From positions 2,074,838 to 2,138,837 of the forward strand of contig CM059580.1 of NCBI GenBank assembly GCA_030386875.1: DNA of 64,000 nt, in the 5' to 3' direction. Shown here one piece after another: positions 11,301 through 23,300 of the stretch. The notes under the pieces are model-generated. The model made no database searches, was not told where the DNA came from, and saw nothing but the letters and a program-made list of their open reading frames with translations. This DNA is from Morinoia aosen (lineage: Eukaryota > Arthropoda > Malacostraca > Amphipoda > Talitridae). The number at the start of each line of letters is the position of its first letter. The first letter of the stretch is position 1. Position numbers and translations under genes: made by a program.

Positions 11301-14300
11301 ATCATACCTGATGTTTATGACGACACTCCACTGATCGATCGTCAGCACGCTCACTTCTTGCATGACGGCGCTCCTGCACACTTCAGTCGTACGGCTCGCC
11401 GGTACTTGGATCGAAGATTTCCTGATCGATGGATAGGTAGAGGTGGCCCAATTGCTTGGCCTCCACGCTCACCTGATCTGAACCCTCTCGATTTCTACTT
11501 GTGGGGCCATTTAAAATCATTGGTTTATTCGTCTCCGGTGCCTGATTTGGAATCCCTTCGGAATCGAATTGTGGCACGCTCTGAGGACATACGCAACATT
11601 CCTGGAGTGTGGGATCGTGTTCGCAGGTCAATGAGACATCGATGTGAGGTCTGTATTCAAGCAGGAGGTGGTCATTTTGAACATCTTCTGTAATGGCAAC
11701 GACCTGCGGAAAGAAAAACGTTCCGGTGAATTTCAATGTTGTGAAGGCCATAACTCGGAAATGAAGCATTTCCGGACATATGTTGTAATGAACTATTTTA
11801 ATTGTCTACATGTGGGAAATACATACCTGAAATTATGCCGTGTATTTTTGAAACACCCTGTATAAGTAAGACCGCGACTTCACCTGCCGCAAAAAAGAAA
11901 CTCCATGGCCAATGTAGCTACAACAAGTCTAAAGCGGCCCATACACGATCAATTTTATTGTCAATGATGAATATTGACAATTTAATTGACCGTCTGTGGG
12001 CTTCATTGACGACCGTCAATTCATTGTTTTAGTAGGAAAAAAAAATTTCATCAATATGTTGAGTCACTGAGATGGGTACGTGTCTTGGAAATCTAAGTTT
12101 CATCAGGAATAAAACCACAAACAGCAGAATAAAATTCATTTTTCTAAAAAGGGGCATTCAGACTAGCGCTAGTTTCGAATATTCATTATCAATGAATGCT
12201 CTGAAATTAAGATCAAAAATATATACAAATTGATTTTTCAATAATTGCTAAATATATATACAACCTATATAATATACAATTGGCAGGCACTTTGATCACA
12301 GTTAAGAACGGGTTTCTGCTTAAAAATGTACATTGATTCTAAAATCCGGAGGTCGCTATTACACGTAGAATCTAAAATTGAAAAATTATCTACCGAGAAA
12401 ATATGGTTGGTGCTTTCACAGTGAAGTCTAGGCGAAGACTGAGATGGAGTTGCTAGCGATCTATTAGTTCTAAACGATTTGCCTAGATGTTGGTAAAATC
12501 TGATCTTTGACTGTTTCAGAGTGCTTCCTATGTAGGAACTCTGGCAGGTTCCGCACTGATATTTATAAACAATACTAGAGAGCAACTCTTTCGGCAGTCT
12601 GTCTTTATACTGGAAAAATGATTTTATTTGGAAACTGTTGCGAAAAACAAACTTGAAATCGATTTGGGGGTAAAATTTTCTCAAATTCCTAGTTAAACAC
12701 TGTTTCAGCTCATCAGAAGTTGGTCCAATATACGGAAGCGATACATATAAAGCACATTTGGAAACTGTAGCTACCGTGACCTTTGGCTTATCGAACATTT
12801 TGCTTAAAAACTTTTTAAGAGTATAGTCAAAAATATATTGAGGGTATCCATTGGTAGAAAAAAATGTTCTCAAATAATTTAGTTCGTCGCAAAACTTATG
12901 ATAGTTTGATGACAGGTGAAAGGCTCTGTGAAAAAGTGTTTTCAAACTATTCAGTTTAAAAATGAAAGGAGTAAAGCTGAAGAAACTATTTCCTAGACCA
13001 GTGAAAGTCGGTTTCCGATAAATGCCTAGTTGAAGATGATTGTCAAAGCGTTGAACCCTAACGTCTAAAAAAGGCAAAACTTTATCATTTTCTACATACA
13101 TGGTGAATTTGATATTTGGGTGTTGACTGTTTGTATGATCTAAAAACAGATTGGCATGAGTGACATCATTAAAAATAACAAAAGTATCGTCCAAATATCG
13201 GTTATAAAAAACAGGTTTGAAAAAAATCTGGACAAGAAGACAGGTACTTATTTTCCATATTGCACATAAATATGTTCGCCAAAGTAGGGGCTAGAGGGTT
13301 ACCCATTGCCAGGCCATCTATCTGTTTGTACAAAATATTATTGAAATAAAAACACGTTTCGGTAACCGCCAGCTTCAACAAATCCATAAAAGACTTTCTG
13401 CCCAAACCATGATGGTATTCATTAACAGAAAACAAGCTGTTACACACCAGATCTAAAGTTTCGAGGACAGGTATATTAGTATATAATGACGTGACATCAT
13501 AACTGACCATAACATAGTTAGGTTTAATCGGCAATGCGGTCATTCTTTCATAAAAATTGTACGAGTTCTTTAAAGTGTATCGGTTGGAGGCAAGTTCATC
13601 AATTAGCGGAATAATGAATTTAGCTAGCTTATACATAGGAGTTCTGAATGCCGCCAGTATTGGCCGTAGGGGCACGTTCGCTTTATGCACTTTAGCCAGA
13701 TCGTATAGAATACCGGGGGCTGAACCTGAAACTCTAATATCGTTATACGTATCGGCAGCGATTAATTCGGACTGCTTAAGTTTAGTGATGAATCTATTAA
13801 TTTTATCTTCTATTTTGACAATGAAAGCTAGGGGATCGATATTTAATAGCTTCTGAAACAGTCAAAGATCAGATTTTGCCAACATCTAGGCAAATCATTT
13901 AGAACTAATAGATCGCTAGCAACTCCATCTCAGTCTTCGCCTAGACTTCACTGTGAAAGCACCAACCATATTTTCTCGGTAGATGATTTTTCAATTTTAG
14001 ATTCTACGTGTAATGGCGACCTCCGGATTTTAGAATCAATGTACATTTTTAAGCAGAAACCCGTTCTTAACTGTTATCAAAGTGCCTGCCAATTGTATAT
14101 TATATAGGTTGTATATATATTTAGCAATTATTGAAAAATCAATTTGTGTATATTTTTGATCTTAATTTCAGAGCATTCATTGATAATGAATATTCGAAAC
14201 TAGCGCTAGTCTGAATGCCCCTTTTTAGAAAAATGAATTTAATTCCGCTGTATGTTGAGTCAATGATATGGATGATTTAATTGATCGTCTATGGGCCGCT

Positions 14301-17300
14301 TTACAATCAGTGATATTGTGGCTCCCGTTGTGTGGAGGTCTCCGCTGCCGTCCGGAGCTGAGGAGCGAGAGTGCGGTTCTTTGTTGCCTCGTCATGATGT
14401 CCTGTCCGTCTGGCGCTCGCTCATAGGCGTGTGCCCGGCCAAGGCTAAAGTTTCCCACGTCCATAAGACGTACCTAATTCATGTTAGATAACACCCAATT
14501 GAAGTCTCCTGCCTGCCTGCTTGTGAGAGAAAAATAATTAAATATGTTTTATTTATGCCATCTGAGATGCTGCAGCGACCAGCCCTCATGCCACCGATGC
14601 TGTGTGAGGGCTGGTGTGACGTGTGGTGTTGGTACTGTCGCGTGTGTGATGGTTGTTTCCTTATTGTTGTGTTGGGTGGTTGTGGACATCTTGGAGGTTA
14701 CTGCCCCCATCTGTTGCAGGTGGTGTATTAAATATTGGATCTATGGGAATTACCGCTCTCAGGGGGGCAATGTGAGGGCCCGAGCTAAAGGTTAGGTAGG
14801 CTTTCTCTATGTTAAAATAGAATAGGTTTTTGTTTTGTTACGGACCATCTTTTTTGGTTGACTGCTGTCCTGTTTTTCAGCACCTATTGCTTTCTTCTTA
14901 AACTTTGATCTTGTTTAATGAACTTCTTTCTCATCTTACTGTTTCTATGCCGTTTCTACATAGATTCCGCGTTCCCTTTACTCGATACTAAATGGTGCCT
15001 TTTTACTTCCTCTCTTTGCATTGCATTTGTTGCTGCAGGTAGGGAGGCTAATCTAACTTGCAGGTGGTGTGATTGCCCCCATCTGTTGCAGGTGGTGATT
15101 ACGCTCCACCTGCTGGAGGAGGACACGAGTCTGCTGGTTCTGGGTCCTGCCGCTGCTGCTGTTCTCATTGAGGTGTGGTCACTAGCACTCGTCACTAGCT
15201 CACTAGTGCTCGTCACTTTTTGCTCCCCAAAATTTTTGGAATTATTGCATAAAAAACTAGTTATTCTGAAAAGAAAAATTTTAGGAGTTGCTCCTCAGGG
15301 CTCAATAAAAGCCTAACCGGTTGATTTTAAAAGTTATATAGAGATATAGAGATTGTAGTACATTTAGTTGCAAATAAAATGAGCCCTAAAGCAAGTTGCT
15401 ATGTCAATAAACACGAGCGGTATAATTGCTTGAAATATGAAGGAGATTACAGCAGGAGTGCCAGGTGGTACGACATCTCAGGATGACAGCTGGAGAGTAA
15501 TTGACGTGTGACCTCAAGTTGTGAGCTCTGATTGGCTTATTGCTAAATAGGTTTGACTAGTTATAATAACACCGCTCTCATTAATGCTTTTCAAAGTGTA
15601 GAAAGCACTCCCATGCTTCCCAGCCAATAAGCTCTCCCCCTTAATTCAACCAATAACTTAGCAACTTCGACGATCTTTATCTCCGGAACCATTTTGCCAA
15701 GAAGCATGCAATTTAAAATGAAGCACAACAAAACCTGTGCACATGCATTCGAAAAAAAATTAAGTTTTTTTTTTTAAAGGTGAGTCAGTCCCGTTAATGT
15801 TTAGTATTAATAAAATTGCTATCAACTTTTTGCTTTAAATTAACCCATCGCAGTCAACATGTTTATCCTGTTGCCTTGTTCTGTCGTCCCGCAGTTGTGG
15901 AAGGTGCAGAAGACCTTGCGGCTGCGCAAAAACCTCACGTCTTCTTCAGACGCCCAGGAGGAGCGTACGCAACAGCAACAGCTGGAGCCCCGTACGCAAC
16001 AAAAACGTACGCAACAGCAACAGCTGGAGCAGCGTACACAACAGCTGGAGGAGCGCACGCAACAGCTGGACAATGAGGCTTTCAGGGCGCTGTGTTACGT
16101 GCTGCTGCCTGTCTGTGTGGCGGGTGCTGTGTATTCCCTCCTGTATGTCCCACACAAGAGGTTCGTGTTGTGTGTAGCGCACGTGTCCAGTGTTGTACTG
16201 TCCAGTTTTGCATGTTGCAGTGTCCAGTGTTGTTGTGAACAAACGAGAACAACTTCAGCTTATTGTTCTGGCAAAATTTCCAGACCAGATTGCTCCCGTT
16301 GTAAGCAATGCAGCCAAAGATGCGCAGCCTGTTGTTATAAGTAACTGTGGTCTTGTTGTGTTGACTTAAGATCTTGCTCAACCTTCATTTTCTTTTGAGT
16401 CTGTCTATTTTCGATGACCGTGTTGGCTGTGTCCAGTCCGTGTGACCAGACTCAAGGAACTTATTGTGTAGAAATGACCTTGTGGCTTCATTTTAACCCG
16501 TGAGATTTGTGGAGATATCTATCTCCTGTTGTACCTTCCGCAAAGCTCAAACCAGCCAAGCTCTGCTGTTAATCAATCGGAAAAACTGAATGACGTGAAG
16601 GTTAGGGAGTTATCGCTCCTACTCATGATCTAGTAAAGATCTGTTAATGGTTAATACTCACCTCGGTAGGCATTGGGTAGGCCAGTGTTATTCACCAATT
16701 TTTGGCAAGAGAGCCTCTTCGGTCAAACGCATTGGTTGAGAGAGCCGCAGCTACTGCAAGTTAGCTTATGTTATATGAATTATATAATAATTAATTAATT
16801 GGTATATTTTTTGACAGTAGCCCAATGAATCCGTACCACTGGGTTAGGCAATCGGTTTAGATTAGTTAGGTTAGACCCAATAGTCTCAATAGTTTGGACT
16901 ATTGGAACTGGTATGCTATTGGGACTGTTATGCGTTTGGGACTGTTATGCGTTTGGGACTGTTATGCTATTGGGACTGATGTGCCATTGGGACTGGTATG
17001 CCATTGGGACTGGTGTGCCATTGGGAATGGTGTGCCATTGGGACTGGTGTGCCATTGGGACTGGTGTGCCATTGGGACTGGTGTGCCATTGGGACTGGTG
17101 TGCCATTGGGACTGGTGTGCCATTGGGACTGGTGTGACATTGGGACTGGTGTGACATTGGGACTGGTGTGACATTGGGACTGGTGTGACATTGGGACTGG
17201 TGTGCCATTGGGACTGGTGTGCCATTGGGACTGGTGTGCCATTGGGACTGGTGTGCCATTGGGACTAGCATGCTGTAGGGATTGGAATTCTCAAGACCGC

Positions 17301-20300
17301 ATTATTAGGTTACCTCAGCTACAGATAGGCCTTCGAGACCTCTGTCTTTCTTGCGTCCTTTTTATCAAGGTTTCACGTCTTGTAGAAAAAACCTATCGAA
17401 TGATCAAAACTTCGAGGTCTCTTCCTTAATTTCAAATTTACTATCGCAAAGGAGATTAACCAAATTCACCACCGCAAAGACTTTTAATTTTGATGAATTT
17501 TGTGGAGTCACAGGTTTTAAGTTTCAGAAAGTTCGAAGGATGAAATTACAGAGGAGTTAAACAACAGTCTTCTGGATGACCGAGGCAGGCCGGGCACGAG
17601 CGGAGCATCCCGGGCAGGCAACCCGGATGGAGGACCCTCGCGATCGCCCAAGGAGCATGGATTGCTGGAGGAAGACTTATCGATTATAGTGCTGTACACG
17701 AATATACTTTCAATATTATGCAAGAACGAATAGACTTTTAATATTATACACGATCGAATAGATTTTTAATATTATACACGATCGAATAGATTTTTAATAT
17801 TATACACGATCGAATAAATTTATATTATTATACACGATCGAATAGATTTTTATTATTATGCACGATCGAATAGATTTTTATTATTATGCAAGATCGAATA
17901 GAGTTTTAGTATTATGCGCGAATAGAGTTTTGGTATTTCATTTTGAAGCCCTGGCCCCGGCTGTCGCCACAGATTAGGGAAAGCCTAGCTTCACGAGTCG
18001 CGTTTAAAAGCAACCCGTACAGAGGATCACCGAGGCTAGCCTAATTAATGCCTGCTTCAGACATCGGGAAATAAAGGCCGCCCGACTTACATCTGCCACT
18101 CAGGCTACGGCGTGCAGGTGTGCAGGTGAAGTGAAGTCTCCAGAGGCCAGCGCCCACAAGACGCAGGCCGTGCCGGATATGTGCCTTAGCCCATCATCGT
18201 TTCGTGGGCTCTCGAATGTAAAGGCAGTTGATGAAGCACGGAGATGTGTGCGCCGCTGAGGCTGAAATGGGTCTCCCTCTCTCAGGTGTCGTGACTCGAG
18301 GAAACCGTCTGTAATAGTCTTCACACTTTATGAATATCGGGCGGCCTCCCAGAGTGTATTTTAACTTTGAAGTTTAATTAAAATACTTTATTACAACTCG
18401 CGAAGGCTAGTTTCCCCAATCGCGGAAAAATAGCGTAAAATAAGGTTTTATTTTAGACACTCCGGGGGCCAAGGTTCATTTTCGAAATGAAAATGAACAG
18501 TTAAACATTTAAAGTAAAACTGGACTAAGCCTATGGCATTAAATCAGAAAACGAAAACGTAAGAACACAAAATTTGGAGAATACAACTCTTAACAAATAA
18601 CTTAAACTAGATTTCTCTCCAGCATCCGCCGAGAAATCGCGCTTCCTCTTACGGAAGCAGCTCTTTGAGGACGCGCCTCCTCCTGACAATTAGGAGCAGT
18701 CAATGTTTCCCGTTGAACAGGTGGGCTACACGTAGGGCGCAAATAAGGTATTACCGACGACACGTGTCTCTTGACCGTTTCTCTCGTTCGACCCTTGTAA
18801 ACAGTAACTGCCGTGACCTCACCCAAATCATTTTCGACTGTTGAATGAACCACTGCCATTGGGTAGTGATACACTTTCATGTTTGGCTCCTTCAGTAAAA
18901 CTATGTCGCCCTCTGCTAACTTCTCATGTCGCACGGGTTTATACTTTCCCGATTCACTCGTTGCCTGATCCAACAGATTAGCAAAGAAGGCCTCATTGTA
19001 CGTAGAGACAAGTCTGTCATCAATGGTAGATAGCCTAGAAAAACCGTCTAGTAAGGATTTCTCCCGAGTGGTATCGGGTTGCCAAACTTCGCCACTGGTC
19101 AGATAGGGAATAATGTTAGGAGAGATCAATTCTCGTCCCCTGGAAAGCAACTCTGGGGTTATGGGCAAAGGAGTCTGCTCCACATCTTCCCTTAGAGCCT
19201 CTTTAAAAGCCAGCGGTCGCTTGTTCACAAAATGCACAACTTTCGCTACCAGCAGCTCAAACTTATCCAAAGGTAATACCAAGTTCTTAATTGAACTGTA
19301 GAGCAGCCGTTTAACGAACTTGACGCAAACCTCCACCAAGGAGCCTAGAGAGCTGTTTCCTTTGAAATAATGATCGAATCTTACAGGTTCAACTCCATTT
19401 CTGCTCAAGAAGGTCTGCGTATGCACATCTTTAAGGAAATCTGCGACAATATTTGCAGCTGAGACTAGTTGCGATCCCAGGTCCGAAAACACGCGACTAG
19501 GCACACCGTGCTCGTATACGTGCGTCTGAAATGCTGTCAAGAATGACTCTACCGACAGGTCTGCACAAATTTTCAGGTTCACGGCCCTACTCCATAAGCA
19601 CGTCACGCACAGCAGCCAAACTTTCCTTTTGCCCGTCTGACTACCGACCCACATGGGACCTAAATAGTCCACAAAAATCGATCGAAACGGAATACAAGGG
19701 GGATTTCTCCTGAAGTCTCTGTAAGAGTTCTGATTTAATTTTACAGTACGAGAATTGAATCTCTTACACACCACGCAGTTCTTAATAGCGCGTTTCACTG
19801 TGGAGAAGAAATGCTCAACCCAGTACTCCCTCTTCAACTGATTAAGTAAAGTATAACAACCGGAATGGGCAGCTTGCACATGTGCATCTCTAATAATCAA
19901 CTCAGTTACACGACTATTCTTTGAGAGCACAATCGGGTTATAATTATTATGACTATAATCACTAGCCCGGCCTAACTTGCTCTTCACTCTCAAAAGGCCG
20001 GCTGCATCGATAAACAAATTCAACCGAAAGACTAACTTAGGAGTTTCGTTCAAAGTAGTTCTGTTTCTGAAATATTCAAAAATATCGCCAAAGTGAAGTT
20101 GTTGGTCAAGCTGTAAGAGATCTGTAACAGCTTGGGAACGGTTAAATTCTGAACTTTTTTCCTCAAATCTCTGCTTCACCGGCTCCGACCCGAATTTCCT
20201 TACGAAACAAAAAAAAAATCTCTTTACTATAAAGTACACTGATACTAATTTAGCGAAACTCGAGAATCGCGAAGCGGGAACGGCGAACTCTATGCCCCTC

Positions 20301-23300
20301 ACCTCTACTCCAGCGCTTGCCAGATAAGTCTGCTCGGGAGGTCGCTCTCTGTCCTGGCAAGGGTGAGGCAAGCTTACCGTAAAATCTTGAGCCATTTCAG
20401 CATCACCTGAAAGAAATTCTGGCCCCTCATGAAAAGTGCTCACGCTTAGTTTTCTAGGACTGACAGGCCTTGTTGTCAAATCGGCAGGATTTTCAACTGA
20501 CGCTGCGAAAGAAAATTCTACGGGTAAGGATTTTGTCATCTCCATTATTTGTTTCAACCTATTTTGTAAAAACACTGAATGTTTCTGCATTTTCTCGAGC
20601 TTAAGCGCGTAAGAATTGATCCAGTGCAGTGCAATCATGCTGTCTGTGCAAACTTTAAACTTAACGAAATTTACCTTGCACAAGATCGACTCTCCAGATA
20701 ATTGGTCCCGTAACTCTGCCAATATTTCCACTGCATAGGCCACGGCCTGAAGCTCGAGAACGGGAATGCTTTTTACACTCAATCTGTCATTAATAATTCT
20801 ATTCTTCGCTAGCAGGAAACTGACCACACCAGTGCAAACGTTCTTCAAATAGACCACCACACCGTACATCAATTTACTAGAGTCGCAAAATGCAATTAAT
20901 TCATACGCGTCAGAGTGGTGACCAACATTCCGCTTTATGGTGTAGTTAGGTCGGGCATTGAATTGGCGTGCAATAACTTTCCACTCCCTAATGAGTTCAT
21001 CATTCAAAACAGAGTCCCACTGTAAACCAGAGCAACACTGCAGCTTATGAACAAATAACTTAGCCCTATTTAAGCAAGGCAAAATTAAACCGAAGTTATC
21101 GTATTGTGATGCAATAGTCTTTAGAACTAACCTTTTTGTATTGGCCTGGACATCCAACTCCAATCGTACAATGGCAAGTGCATCGCAACTTTTATCCCAA
21201 ACCATACCTAGGACTTTGGTTTCTGGAGGAGACTCGCCTTTTTGTACCAACAGCTGGTGCACCTTCTCTGAGTTCGTTTCCACCTGCTGAATCTCAAATT
21301 TATATGGGTTAAATATTTCATTCAACTTTGAGAACGCGTACTGCACTTCTTCGTCTGACCCAGCATAGGCCCCATTATCCATGTAAATCAACGAGTACAG
21401 TCGAATTTTCAATAGTTTCAAATCATTGGACTCGCTCTCATCGAGGACCAGAATTTTAAACAAGGCCAACATCAGCAACGCCGGGCTAGGCTTTAACCCA
21501 AAGGGCAATCTCAAATTTCTGTAGGCCTCCAAGGAAAAATCCCCGTTCGATACGTCCCTAAACCAGAGAAACATCAAACGGTTAGAGTCTAGATCATTTA
21601 ATGAGAGCTGCAGGAACGCCTTACGCAAGTCGTAAATTAACAGTCTTTCACCGAATCTCAGCATCAACAAGGCAGTAGAAATTTTATGATTCAGGCAAGG
21701 GCCAGGACAAAGAACTTGATTATGGTTCATTGAAACCTTACCCTGAAATTTCTCGCAAATGTTAGACAAAAAGACAACCCTACATTTAGTAGTAGCTCTC
21801 TGCAACTTGAAAATGGGCATGTGAGCCAAGAAACTATGCTTGTTGTTCCCACAAAACTCACGAAAATTAGGCACACGTTCAATAACTCCTGACTCGACTT
21901 GATCCTTAAAAACGTTATCCACCATAATCAATTTTTCTTTGTCCTTATGTAGTTTCCGTAGATTAGAGCTAAGTATACTCTTCGCTAGGCCGAAATTTGA
22001 TCCCAGCAAGTGCGAAAATTCACCCCGCCAAGGCAAGGGCATGATTAGTCTCCCATCTGCATCTCTAGTAGTATTACTCAAAACAAAATTAACAACTTCA
22101 TCGTTTTCTTCATGAGATTCTGAGTCGCTAGTTCTATCGTAATTGACTACTCTATTATAACAACAATCCAACACTTCACTTGTTGCCAACTGAAGATCTC
22201 TATCTAAAACTTCCCCCTCATCGTCTAAGACGACGTATGCAGAGAATCCAATACAATTACCACAGTTACCTAGCTCACAGGTCGGAGAGACGTCTGCACG
22301 ATCTGCCATCTGTCAAGACTCTGAGGGTGGAAGGGAAGAAACATTCGCCAGAAGCCTATTCAGATTACCGAAGAGAAGAACACCTGCCTCAGTCCTCGCA
22401 AATACTGATGGAACAGAGTCTCCAAACTCAATTTGTTGCTCAATCAAAACATACGAATCATTGGTTCCGAGCACAAACTGTAAGCATGATAAAGAATCAG
22501 ATTCAGTTACCAAGGAATCTGCCAGTTTATATCCTTTAATCTGAAATTGCTTCGCCACATCAGACAGACCAGGTAAGTTTACGTTAAGTCTTATTTCAGG
22601 AATGCAAATGGCCTCTACCGTGCGAAGTTTACCGTTCATTTCTAGAGGAACCTGAACTACATTAGTTACAAGCTTCCTAGCCTCGTTAAAACCGTTTACA
22701 GTTATTGGCACATTAGAACGCAGGATAGGCAAGTTTAAGTCACTTGCGATTTTAGAGACAATGAAGTTAGGCTGACAGCCAGTATCTTTCATAGCGCGTA
22801 TATCAACATTCTTTATTTTTGCAGTAAATGTCGGTATGACAGAATTCTCACCAATATCGGCTACACTCGTCCAAACCGTACCAGTGAACAAACTCGCATT
22901 TGATGGGGTATTATTTCTAGATGTAGGAGATTTATGTTTAGGAGGATTACCCTCGGTGCACAAGAAGGTCATGTGGTCACCTTTACATTTAAAACAGGGC
23001 CTACCAAATTTAAAAGAACATTGTTCAGTTGAGTGATTAGCAAAGCCACAACGAGTACAATAATTTAAGGACTTCAACCGTGCTATCTTAGACTCAGGGG
23101 TCTCGTACTTCCTGCATTCTCTGGTAACGTGAGAAGTGACTTTAGACCGCCCGGTTTCACTACACAAGCTACAAAATCTCACGGAATTTGCCCTAGGCTC
23201 GCCTCTGGACCCGTACTTAACATTTACCGCGAAAGAAGAAAGGTCAGGTTCTGCCGAATAGGAACTGCAAGATCTTACTTTTTTGTCCCTGCTTGTACTC

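Noticed and set aside
13557..13856. Plus-strand 99-codon frame
   Set aside because: Antisense of the Penelope-like reverse transcriptase.
18100..18324. 74-codon frame, identical in both LTRs (also 24995-25219)
   Set aside because: LTR sequence duplicated with the element; no domain, start context or conservation seen.
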